Source of the DNA: an uncultured Oscillatoriales cyanobacterium
GTDB lineage: Bacteria > Cyanobacteriota > Cyanobacteriia > Cyanobacteriales > Microcoleaceae
Reading direction: 5' to 3'
Assembly: GCA_903893625.1 (NCBI GenBank)
Contig: CAITND010000059.1
Location: 1 to 37,246, forward strand
Length of the DNA: 37,246 nt
Of this stretch, positions 1 through 7,178 are shown piece by piece. The notes under the pieces are model-generated. The model saw only the letters and a list, made by a program, of their open reading frames with translations, was not told the DNA's origin and did no database searches. The translations under genes were made by a program, and so were the position numbers. Positions within the stretch are counted from its first letter, which is position 1, and each line of letters opens with the position of its first letter.

Positions 1-7
1 AAAACCT

Positions 8-64
8 GTAGGGGTTGGGTCTCCCAACCCAGGTGCCAAGAGGGTTGGGAGACCCAACCCCTAC
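8..64. repeat. Long perfect inverted repeat (palindromic intergenic element)
   Basis: Two perfectly complementary 23-base arms (8-30 and 42-64) flank an 11-base loop (31-41). The arms are built from GGGTTGGG and CCCAACCC blocks. Palindromes of this kind are common as dispersed intergenic repeats in filamentous cyanobacteria. It could be a miniature mobile element or the terminator of a gene left of the window; no T-tract follows on the plus strand. Confidence 0.7.
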
Positions 65-201
65 GATAAAATGTTACAACCTATTTAGGATTGCTATAGA
101 TATCTTTGCTTAAAATAATGCTAATATGTAAAAAACTGTAAAGGGTGCTAAATTCCCGACTGTTCCCTGTTCCCTATTATCAATTCTAACTTTTTAAAAT
201 C

Positions 202-1065
202 ATGTTCCAGTATATTCTGGGTATTTTATTCCCCATAATCATTGGATTTACTCTTAATTCCTCAGTTAAAGTCATTAGTACCAGTGATCAAGCCATTGTT
301 GAACGATTAGGTAAATATAGACGGACTCTAAAACCAGGACTCCAATTTATTATTCCTGTAGCGGAAAAAATTGTTTATTATGATACCAACCGTGAACGGT
401 TATTAGATATTGATCCTCAAGAAGTGATTACTAAAGATCAAATCACCCTCGGAATTAATGCGGCGGTTTTTTGGAAAATTGAAGATTTACAAAATTTTTA
501 TTACAACGTTGAAACCGATAAAACAAAAGAAGCTATTTCTAATTTGGTTTTAACCACACTTCGGGCAGAAATTGGGTTAATGAATCTGGAAGATTTATTA
601 GCTAAAATCAAACAACTGAATACGGAATTATTAGGAGCATTAGCACAAGGAACAAAAACCTGGGGGATTAAGATTATTCGGGTTGATATTCAGAATATTA
701 CGCCTCCTAAATCTATACAGGATGCGATGGAACGCAAGCGGGTTGCTGAAAGTCGAAAACAGGCAGAAATTTTAGAAGCTCAAGGACAAGCTCAATCCAT
801 TCGAGTATTAGCTGACACTTTGGGACTCAAAACCAATAGTTCAGAGTTCCTAAAATTTTTAATTACAAAACAATATGTTGATGCTAATCAACAGTTAAGT
901 CAAAGTGCGAATGCAAAAGTTATCTTTATGAACCCCAATCAATTAACCGAACCTATTATTCATCTCATGGAAAATGATTCAGAAAATACAACCCCTGCCA
1001 TTATTTTACCTAATTTAGAACAAGTAACTAAACCTGAATCCAATCCTAACACCCAAAAAACCTGA
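202..1065 (+). CDS. SPFH/Band 7 (stomatin/slipin-like) membrane protein
   Basis: This 287-residue protein has one hydrophobic N-terminal segment (about residues 3-18), then an SPFH/PHB domain (about 22-180) with the family features VKVISTSDQAIVERLGKY and LKPGLQFIIP. A charged helix follows (DAMERKRVAESRKQAEILEA, about 175-195), typical of stomatin-type oligomerisation. Stomatin/QmcA-like proteins assemble as membrane scaffolds and often restrain membrane proteases or organise lipid domains; the substrate here is unknown. The C-terminal ~50 residues are polar and probably disordered. The ATG has no obvious Shine-Dalgarno (an AT-rich TTTTTAAAATC precedes it), which is common in cyanobacteria. 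No NfeD partner gene lies beside it, unlike many slipin operons. Family assignment is secure; the specific role is not. Confidence 0.88.
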   Translation: MFQYILGILFPIIIGFTLNSSVKVISTSDQAIVERLGKYRRTLKPGLQFIIPVAEKIVYYDTNRERLLDIDPQEVITKDQITLGINAAVFWKIEDLQNFYYNVETDKTKEAISNLVLTTLRAEIGLMNLEDLLAKIKQLNTELLGALAQGTKTWGIKIIRVDIQNITPPKSIQDAMERKRVAESRKQAEILEAQGQAQSIRVLADTLGLKTNSSEFLKFLITKQYVDANQQLSQSANAKVIFMNPNQLTEPIIHLMENDSENTTPAIILPNLEQVTKPESNPNTQKT

Positions 1066-1112
1066 TATATTAATCTGTCTCTAACGACCCAAACCCGATT
1101 TTTCTCTTGTCA

Positions 1113-1142
1113 CCAGTTTGTCACTATTCCATGACAAACTGG
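1113..1142 (+). promoter_or_regulatory. 11-bp perfect inverted repeat upstream of the EGG-peptide gene
   Basis: CCAGTTTGTCA (1113-1123) is repeated in inverse as TGACAAACTGG (1132-1142) around an 8-base loop. It lies between the SPFH gene and the chosen start of the small secreted peptide gene (1178). No T-tract follows, so a 5' UTR hairpin or a dimeric-repressor operator is at least as likely as a terminator. Function is inferred only from position. Confidence 0.5.
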
Positions 1143-1177
1143 GTTTAGTTTCCAATCAAGAACTCAGGATGAAACCC

Positions 1178-1483
1178 ATGAATAGCAATAAAAACAACGG
1201 TCTGTCTACTCGTACTAAGATTTGGATGGGAGTGGGTGCTTATATTCTAACGGCTGGATTGTCCGACGTTGCCAATGCTTCTGCACTTCAATCTCAGTCT
1301 AATTCTATTCAAGAAATTGCATCTGGAATTTCGACTTCTGGGGATACTTTCACCTCCTCTGAGATGTTGCAAGCAGCTACTCCAACCGACAAGAAAGGGG
1401 ATAAAAAAGATGAAGGCGGAGAAAGTGGAGAAGGCGGAGAAAGTGGAGAAGGCGGAGAAAGTGGAGAAGGTGGAGAAGGCTAA
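1178..1483 (+). CDS. Small secreted acidic Gly-rich repeat peptide (EGG/ESG tail)
   Basis: I do not recognise a named family. The predicted 101-residue product starts with a signal-peptide-like region: polar/basic residues 1-14, a hydrophobic core around IWMGVGAYILTAGL, and an ANA-SA cleavage motif near residue 34. The mature part is Ser/Thr/Gln-rich, then Lys-rich (TDKKGDKKDE), and ends in alternating EGG and ESG triplets encoded by an 18-bp tandem repeat. I chose the ATG at 1178 because AGGA lies 8 bases upstream; an in-frame ATG at 1169 and a TTG at 1118 are less likely. It ends 6 bases before the start of a PKHD-type hydroxylase, so the two are probably cotranscribed. The acidic tail could bind metal such as iron, or could be modified by the neighbour; both ideas are inference. 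Confidence 0.7.
   Translation: MNSNKNNGLSTRTKIWMGVGAYILTAGLSDVANASALQSQSNSIQEIASGISTSGDTFTSSEMLQAATPTDKKGDKKDEGGESGEGGESGEGGESGEGGEG
1412..1480 (+). repeat. 18-bp tandem repeat encoding (EGGESG)n
   Basis: The unit GAAGGCGGAGAAAGTGGA occurs three times in a row, followed by a partial fourth (GAAGGTGGAGAAGGC) just before the TAA. It encodes the acidic Gly-rich tail. The perfect copies suggest recent expansion, and length should vary among strains. A purine-rich GGAGAAGG in the last unit may also serve as ribosome binding site for the gene starting at 1490. Confidence 0.85.
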
Positions 1484-1489
1484 AATACG

Positions 1490-2161
1490 ATGATTTTTTG
1501 TATTGCAGATGTTCTCACACCTGAAGAACTAGAAACAACTTTGACGCTACTGCAACAAGCTGAGTTTGTAGATGGGAAAACAACTGCTGGTCGCTACGTC
1601 AAATCAGTTAAAAATAATCAACAAATCAAAACCGATACCGAGATTACTTCTGACCTGAGAAGTCTTGTTCTCGAAGCTTTAAAGCGTAACGAACTGTTTC
1701 AAGTAGCGGCGCGTCCTAAAATAATCCGCCCGATTATTTTCAATCGCTATGATGTGGGAATGTATTATGGTTCCCATTTCGATAACGCGATTATGGGAGA
1801 TGAATCTATCTCTCGAACTGATGTTTCATTAACTCTATTTCTCACTGACCCTGACACCTATCAAGGGGGAGAATTAGTGATTGAAACTTCACTAGGAGAA
1901 CAGAGTTTTAAGTTAGATGCAGGTTCGGCGATTGTTTATCCGTCTTCGACTTTGCATCGTGTGGAAACGGTGACTGAAGGGACTCGGTGGGCGGCTATTA
2001 CTTGGATTCAAAGTTTAGTTCGTGACCCATCTCAACGAGAAATATTGTTTGATTTAGATACCGCTCGTAGAAGTATTTTCCAACAATATGGCAAAACCAT
2101 AGAATTTGACTTGATTGCTAAAAGTCACGCAAATTTATTGCGGAAATGGGCTGATATTTAA
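1490..2161 (+). CDS. PKHD-type Fe(II)/2-oxoglutarate-dependent hydroxylase (YbiX/PiuC family)
   Basis: The 223-residue product has the length and layout of the YbiX/PiuC family. The Fe(II)-binding facial triad is visible as H96-x-D98 (in YGSHFDNA) and H156 (in STLHRVE). R166 (in GTRWAAI) is the expected 2-oxoglutarate-binding arginine. The N-terminal part (1-75) and the C-terminal segment with RDPSQREILFDLD also match the family. Members are iron-linked dioxygenases, often placed near iron-uptake genes, and their physiological substrates are poorly known. Here no TonB receptor is adjacent; instead the gene follows the small acidic Gly-rich secreted peptide by 6 bases, suggesting translational coupling and a shared job, either peptide hydroxylation or an iron-related role. 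Enzyme family is confident; substrate is unknown. Confidence 0.92.
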   Translation: MIFCIADVLTPEELETTLTLLQQAEFVDGKTTAGRYVKSVKNNQQIKTDTEITSDLRSLVLEALKRNELFQVAARPKIIRPIIFNRYDVGMYYGSHFDNAIMGDESISRTDVSLTLFLTDPDTYQGGELVIETSLGEQSFKLDAGSAIVYPSSTLHRVETVTEGTRWAAITWIQSLVRDPSQREILFDLDTARRSIFQQYGKTIEFDLIAKSHANLLRKWADI

Positions 2162-2181
2162 CCCAAATTTAATTAAAATAT

Positions 2182-2205
2182 AGGGACGTTTTATTAAACG
2201 TCTCT
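2182..2205. repeat. Small palindromic repeat (GTAGAGACGTTT-type family)
   Basis: AGGGACGTTT (2182-2191) pairs with AAACGTCTCT (2196-2205), with one G-U wobble, around a TATT loop. It follows the hydroxylase gene by about 20 bases and could terminate it. The arm ending in TCTCTAC resembles the hairpin at 9890-9917, so both may belong to one dispersed repeat family. Confidence 0.6.
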
Positions 2206-2269
2206 ACGTCAGGGCTGTATTTTCAACTTCCAAAGATTTTTGATTTAAACGCAACAGGAGATAAAGATC

Positions 2270-3115
2270 ATGAGTTTGTATGAATCTAACGATGACAATA
2301 ACAGTTCAGATGATAATAGTTTGGATAATAACAGTTCCGATCATTATTATCAAACGCTTCCAGTAACAGGTATTACCCCAACGACTTCTATTTATAATGA
2401 TAATAGTGGGGACAATAACAGTTCCGATCATTATTATCAAACGCTTCCAGTAACAGGTATTACCCCAACGACTTCTACTTATTATGATAATAGTGGGGAC
2501 AATAACAGTTCCGATCATTATTATCAAACGCTTCCAGTAACAGGTGTTACCCCAACGACTTCTACTTATTATAATAATAGTGGGGACAATAACAGTTCCG
2601 ATCATTATTATCAAACAACTCCAGTAACAGGTGTTACTTCAACGACAACTTTTGATAATCTGACTGGAACTCATTGGGATGATGTCTTACAAAATCCTCA
2701 ATATCAAGAGAATTTACTGGAAACTTTTGATGAGGAATATTATCGACAAAGCAATCCTGATGTTAATTTAGCCATCACTCAAGGAACCTTATCTTCGGGT
2801 TTACAACAGTATATTTATTCAGGAGAAACAGAAGGACGTTCACCGAATCAATTCTTTGATGAATCCTACTACTTAACTACAAATCCTGATGTAGCAAATG
2901 CCGTCCAAGCTGGTGCATTTAATTCAGGTTTTGAACATTTTGTGATGTCAGGTGCTGAGGAAGGACGAAACCCCAGCACCCAGTTCAACACAGGATTTTA
3001 TTTAGCACAGAATCCTGATGTTCTGCAAGCCATCAACAGTGGAGTTGTTAGCAATGCGTTTTCTCATTATACCCTACATGGTCAGTTTGAAGGTCGGGTT
3101 GCAACATCAATTTGA
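2270..3115 (+). CDS. Repeat protein: 29-residue tandem repeats plus three FDExYY-NPDV repeats
   Basis: The 281-residue product has three parts. Residues 1-18 are acidic and Asn/Ser-rich. About residues 19-128 hold four copies of a 29-residue Ser/Thr/Asn/Tyr-rich repeat (core DNNSSDHYYQTLPVTG), encoded by nearly identical 87-bp units. About residues 150-276 hold three ~42-residue repeats of the pattern FDExYYLxxNPDVxxA...G...HY...GxxEGR. That last motif is widespread in bacterial surface or extracellular proteins and some glycosyltransferases, but has no agreed function. There is no signal peptide or membrane segment, so export, if any, would need a leaderless route such as type I secretion. 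An AGGAG at 2256-2260 supports the ATG at 2270. It stands alone, between two hairpins. Real gene: confident; function: unknown. Confidence 0.8.
   Translation: MSLYESNDDNNSSDDNSLDNNSSDHYYQTLPVTGITPTTSIYNDNSGDNNSSDHYYQTLPVTGITPTTSTYYDNSGDNNSSDHYYQTLPVTGVTPTTSTYYNNSGDNNSSDHYYQTTPVTGVTSTTTFDNLTGTHWDDVLQNPQYQENLLETFDEEYYRQSNPDVNLAITQGTLSSGLQQYIYSGETEGRSPNQFFDESYYLTTNPDVANAVQAGAFNSGFEHFVMSGAEEGRNPSTQFNTGFYLAQNPDVLQAINSGVVSNAFSHYTLHGQFEGRVATSI
2324..2653 (+). repeat. 87-bp tandem repeat, about 3.8 copies
   Basis: Units start at 2324, 2411, 2498 and 2585. The first three are nearly identical at the DNA level; the fourth is truncated and diverged. The period is a multiple of three, so copy-number change would keep the reading frame. 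The lack of synonymous drift points to recent duplication. Confidence 0.9.
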
Positions 3116-3187
3116 ACTGAATTGAATTAGGACTCAATAGAAACCCATTTCTTGCAAACTTAATTTTGAGGGATGCAATCGAATTAA

Positions 3188-3208
3188 AGGATGGGCGTAG
3201 CCCATCCT
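3188..3208. terminator. Hairpin between convergent genes (putative bidirectional terminator)
   Basis: AGGATGGGC and GCCCATCCT form a perfect 9-bp stem around a GTA loop. The hairpin lies between the convergent repeat-protein gene and priA. No long T-run is present, so efficiency is uncertain. Confidence 0.55.
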
Positions 3209-3209
3209 A

Positions 3210-5825
3210 CTACAAATTCAGGGGATCAATATCAATTGTAATATAAACAGAACCCGAATTAAACTCAGAAAATTTAGGTAAAATCATCGAGGAATCTTGA
3301 GAGGTTTTAATTAAAATTTGCCAACGATAACGATTAGCAACTCTGAGAATGGGGGCCGGGGCTGGGCCTAATAATTCAAAATCGGAATTAGGATTATTTT
3401 CTAATAAAAACTCTGCTAATCTTTGGGCGGTTTGTTCAACATCTTGCTGATTAAAACTACTCAAACGTAATAATATTAAACGACCATAAGGCGGATAATT
3501 TAACTCCTGTCGCTGTTGTAATTCTGTAGCAACAAAAGACTCATAATCATGACGTTGTACCGCTTGAATAACCGGATGTTCGGGGGTATAGGTTTGTAGA
3601 ATCACTCGCCCAGGATCATTGCCTCGTCCAGCCCGTCCAGCTACTTGTACTAACGTTTGAAAAGCCCGTTCACTAGCGCGATAATCTGATAAATGTAATA
3701 ACCCATCTGCTGATACAATTCCGACTAAACTAACAGAGGCTAAATCTAATCCTTTAGTTAACATTTGGGTTCCCACTAATAGATCCGCTTCTCCATTCGC
3801 AAATTGAGTTAATAGGGTGCGATGAGCATTTTTTCGAGAGGTAGTATCACTATCAAAACGAATACATTTTAACTCAGGAAATAAGCGATTTAATTCTTCT
3901 GTCACCCGTTGTGTTCCACTGCCAAAATGTTTAAAATAGGGAGAGTCACAATCTGGACAACGTTGGGGATAGAGTTGACTATAATTGCAATAATGACATC
4001 TTAAAAGTTGGGCTGCGTCGGGATGTTCGTGATGATAAGCTAAGGAAACATCACAATGGGGACATTCCATCACATAGCCACAACTGCGACAGGAAACAAA
4101 GGTACTATATCCCCGACGATGAATAAATAATATCCCTTGTTGACGAGTTGCTTTTAATTGATGTAGGGCGGTTTGTAAATCATAACTAAAAATAGATCGA
4201 TTTCCTTGACGCAATTCTTGACGCAGATCAATAATTTTTATCGGCGGCATTGGTCGCGCTTGAATGCGTTCGGGAAGGGATAAATAAAACCGATTTTGTT
4301 GAGTTTTGTGTTTAATTTCTAACCAACTTTCTAAGGATGGAGTTGCTGATCCTAAAATTAAGGGACAATTTTCTAATTCAGCCCGCCATTGAGCAACTTT
4401 TCTGGCATGATAACAGGGAGAGGGTTGATCTTGTTTGAAACTGCTATCATGTTCTTCATCTAAAATAATTAATCCTAATTTCGGTAAAGGTGCGAAAATA
4501 GCCGAACGAGTTCCGATAATAATTTGGGGTAAACCTAAAGTCATATTCCGCCAAGTATCATAACGTTCTCCATCGGAAAGAGCGCTATGATAAACAAAGA
4601 CTTGTTCGCCAAAACGAGCGCGAAATCGGTCAGTTAATTGGGGAGTTAAGCCAATTTCAGGAACTAAGACTAAGGCTGATTTTCCTTGAGTTAGAATGGG
4701 TGTGATCGCTTGTAAATAAACTTCCGTTTTTCCTGAACCTGTAACCCCGTGTAATAATACTTGAGCATAACTGGATAAACTGTTAATTGCTTGTAAAGAT
4801 TCCGTTTGATATTGATTTAAAATTTTAGGCTGATCCAGGGTTTGAAAAATTCCTTGATCTTGTCTTAAAATTTCTCTTTCGGTGATCACAATACAGCCTT
4901 TTTCTGCTAAATTTTTTAATAAACTAGAACTGGTACTACAAATTTTTATTAAATCATTAAACCAAAGTTCTCCTCCTTGCTGCTTGAGAACTTTAATCAC
5001 CAGGATTAAAACTTCCTGTTGACGAGAGGTTAAATCTAAGGGGATAATATCATCAACTAATGTCACCGCCTGTTTTAATTTGGGACGAGGAGGACTAGGG
5101 GGTTCTAAATAACTTTCGATCCACTTTCTTTGTAATAAATCTTTTAATCCCCGTTGAGAATTAATCACATTTTGTTTTAAATATTTCCAGGTAAAATCTC
5201 CGGTAGCTGAAGATTGCAAGATATTTAAAATAGCAGCAGCAGCCGGATTTAAAAATAATTGAGCATCCTTTGGGAGTGTTTCAGGAATTAAACGAATCCG
5301 ACGTTGACTTTTTCCTAATAATCCCGGGGGTAAAGCAGTCCGAATAACTTGAATTAAAGGGGTTTGATAATAATTAGAAACCTGTTGTAATAGTTGCCAA
5401 TAGGTTGAGGGAAAGAAACCATTACAAATAATATCTTCAACTGCTTTAACTTTATTTTCAGGTAAATCGGGAGGCAGTTTATCCATCAACCGAATTGCAA
5501 TTCCTCCTAATTGTTGAGTTCCAAAAGGAACGCTGACAATATCTCCAGGTTTGACAATTAAATCTTGAGGAACACGATAAGTAAATAGTTTTTCTTCCTC
5601 TTGTTCCTCCGTATTAAAACCATAAGGAACATCAACTAATACTTCAATAAATTGTTCTGAACCAAAAGCAGAATTATCCGAATCATTCTGATAGTAAGAT
5701 GCACCAGATTCGGCAACAATAAACTTAGATTGATTGCAAGTCAAAGAAGACATCAGTAGTTTTTGTTGAGTATTAATATTGAGAAGGGTAGCGGGTAACG
5801 GAGCCGGAAAACCGAACACCGACAC
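3210..5825 (-). CDS. priA: Primosomal protein N' (replication restart helicase PriA)
   Basis: The product (871 residues) shows the complete PriA architecture. A 3'-DNA-binding/winged-helix N-terminus begins near residue 59 (IEVLVDVPYG). The superfamily 2 helicase core has Walker A GVTGSGKT (360-367) and Walker B DEEHD (456-460). The paired zinc-binding cysteines are C579, C582, C588, C591, C610, C613, C623 and C626. PriA rebuilds the replication fork at stalled forks by loading the primosome. The start is uncertain: the GTG at 5825 lies 8 bases after the upstream gene and gives about 60 residues before the conserved domain; the ATG at 5753 would shorten this by 24. Neither has a convincing Shine-Dalgarno. 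It probably shares a transcript with the nucleotidyltransferase upstream. Confidence 0.96.
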   Translation of the reverse strand: MSVFGFPAPLPATLLNINTQQKLLMSSLTCNQSKFIVAESGASYYQNDSDNSAFGSEQFIEVLVDVPYGFNTEEQEEEKLFTYRVPQDLIVKPGDIVSVPFGTQQLGGIAIRLMDKLPPDLPENKVKAVEDIICNGFFPSTYWQLLQQVSNYYQTPLIQVIRTALPPGLLGKSQRRIRLIPETLPKDAQLFLNPAAAAILNILQSSATGDFTWKYLKQNVINSQRGLKDLLQRKWIESYLEPPSPPRPKLKQAVTLVDDIIPLDLTSRQQEVLILVIKVLKQQGGELWFNDLIKICSTSSSLLKNLAEKGCIVITEREILRQDQGIFQTLDQPKILNQYQTESLQAINSLSSYAQVLLHGVTGSGKTEVYLQAITPILTQGKSALVLVPEIGLTPQLTDRFRARFGEQVFVYHSALSDGERYDTWRNMTLGLPQIIIGTRSAIFAPLPKLGLIILDEEHDSSFKQDQPSPCYHARKVAQWRAELENCPLILGSATPSLESWLEIKHKTQQNRFYLSLPERIQARPMPPIKIIDLRQELRQGNRSIFSYDLQTALHQLKATRQQGILFIHRRGYSTFVSCRSCGYVMECPHCDVSLAYHHEHPDAAQLLRCHYCNYSQLYPQRCPDCDSPYFKHFGSGTQRVTEELNRLFPELKCIRFDSDTTSRKNAHRTLLTQFANGEADLLVGTQMLTKGLDLASVSLVGIVSADGLLHLSDYRASERAFQTLVQVAGRAGRGNDPGRVILQTYTPEHPVIQAVQRHDYESFVATELQQRQELNYPPYGRLILLRLSSFNQQDVEQTAQRLAEFLLENNPNSDFELLGPAPAPILRVANRYRWQILIKTSQDSSMILPKFSEFNSGSVYITIDIDPLNL

Positions 5826-5833
5826 CGCTTAGA

Positions 5834-6991
5834 TTAAGTATTACCTAATAAATCGACGATCGCTTGTCGTTCAGAAGATTGATTATTAAAAACTTGACGG
5901 GTATCCGTAATTAACCAATCAAGTGCCGCCGCTTGGACATCAATAGAAGCTCCCAGTTTATCAACACAATAGCGCCCAAATACCAATTTATCAACTAAAC
6001 GTACTCCTTGCCCCAAACGAGAATATTCAAAAATCACGCTATTGTCTACATAGGCATCGCTGCAAACCCAGCAGTTAGGGCCAATCATCGTTGGGCCAAT
6101 AATACTCGCCCCGTCTTCAATGCGAGTCATCCCGCCAATATAAACCGGGCCCTGGATATTGACTTTATCCCAATTTACTGCCACATTCAACCCCGTATAT
6201 ACCCCAGGACGCACCTGTTGACCAGGGATAGAAACGTTTTTGATCTGTCCCAATAACACACTGCGAATAGCTTGCCAATAGTCGGGGACTTTGCCAATAT
6301 CCACCCATTCAAAATCCATTGAAATCCCATAAAATGGAGCACCAATTTCAACTAAATGGGGAAATAATTCGCTCCCAATATCATACTCACACCCTGATGG
6401 AATATATTTAAAAATCTCTGGCTCAAAAATATAAATCCCGGTATTAATATCCGTGCTGAGAGCTTCATCTACCGATGGTTTTTCTTGAAATGCTTTAATA
6501 CGACCTGTTTCATCAGTGACAACAACCCCATAACTAGAGACTTGATCTTTAGGAACAGATTTCATCACAATTGTGGCAATTGAGCCTTTCTCTCGATGCC
6601 ATTTTACGGCAGATGTTAAATCCAAATCAATCAACGCATCGCCACACAAAACTACAAAAGTATCATCAAAAAAGGGATTAAAATCTTGAATTCGTTTCAT
6701 CCCTCCAGCCGAACCTAAAGCTTGTCCGATTAAATTTCCATCTTCAATTCGTCCTTCAAAAGAATAGGCGATATCAACTCCAAATTTTTGACCATCTCGA
6801 AAATAGTTTTCGATTTCATCAGCTAAATGGCTAACATTAACCATAATTTGGTCAAACCCGTGCATTCGGAGTAATTCTACCAAAAATTCCATTACCGGTT
6901 TTTGCAGGATAGGAATTAAAGGTTTGGGAATTGTATAAGTAATTGGACGGATACGAGTTCCTTTTCCAGCCGCCAGAATCATGGCTTTCAT
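5834..6991 (-). CDS. Sugar-phosphate nucleotidyltransferase, mannose-1-phosphate guanylyltransferase-like
   Basis: The product starts MKAMILAAGKGTRIRPIT, the nucleotide-binding signature (GxGTR) of NDP-sugar pyrophosphorylases. It continues with the sugar-nucleotidyltransferase Rossmann fold (to about residue 240, including CGDALIDLD and EWVDIG). A left-handed beta-helix of hexapeptide-type repeats follows (about 275-345, e.g. IIGPTMIGPNCWV). Such enzymes make GDP-mannose or another NDP-sugar for exopolysaccharide or glycan synthesis; the exact sugar cannot be read from sequence. I chose the ATG at 6991 because AGGA lies 7 bases upstream; a GTG two codons earlier (6997) is possible. It is followed after 8 bases by priA, likely an operon without functional relation. 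Confidence 0.85.
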   Translation of the reverse strand: MKAMILAAGKGTRIRPITYTIPKPLIPILQKPVMEFLVELLRMHGFDQIMVNVSHLADEIENYFRDGQKFGVDIAYSFEGRIEDGNLIGQALGSAGGMKRIQDFNPFFDDTFVVLCGDALIDLDLTSAVKWHREKGSIATIVMKSVPKDQVSSYGVVVTDETGRIKAFQEKPSVDEALSTDINTGIYIFEPEIFKYIPSGCEYDIGSELFPHLVEIGAPFYGISMDFEWVDIGKVPDYWQAIRSVLLGQIKNVSIPGQQVRPGVYTGLNVAVNWDKVNIQGPVYIGGMTRIEDGASIIGPTMIGPNCWVCSDAYVDNSVIFEYSRLGQGVRLVDKLVFGRYCVDKLGASIDVQAAALDWLITDTRQVFNNQSSERQAIVDLLGNT

Positions 6992-7178
6992 GTTCACTTC
7001 CTCAACCCTAATCTATATTTAAAGTTATCAAATCAGATGCAACTCCTGAATCAAAATCAGCAATTGCTTTGCGTGTACGAAGATCATCCATAGAAGAATC
7101 ACCTCATTCTACAATTCAATCAATTGATCGCTGTTCAATTAATAGCCTATCAAGCTTTATCGTGATTGATCCGGTGAA

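Noticed and set aside
1269-1493. Alternative frame through the EGG repeat (Lys/Glu/Val repeats)
   Set aside because: Second frame of the 18-bp repeat; the chosen frame has the signal peptide and the better start.
2324-2584. Three LPVTG motifs that look like sortase signals
   Set aside because: They are internal repeat copies with no following hydrophobic segment and basic tail, and LPxTG cell-wall anchoring is not expected in a cyanobacterium.
2306-2614. Long open frame antisense to the 87-bp repeats
   Set aside because: It exists only because the repeat period is a multiple of three and lacks stops on that strand; the translation is a low-complexity repeat with no start signal.
5754-5825. 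Separate small gene at the priA N-terminus
   Set aside because: The segment is in frame with priA and has no stop; it is better treated as an uncertain start.
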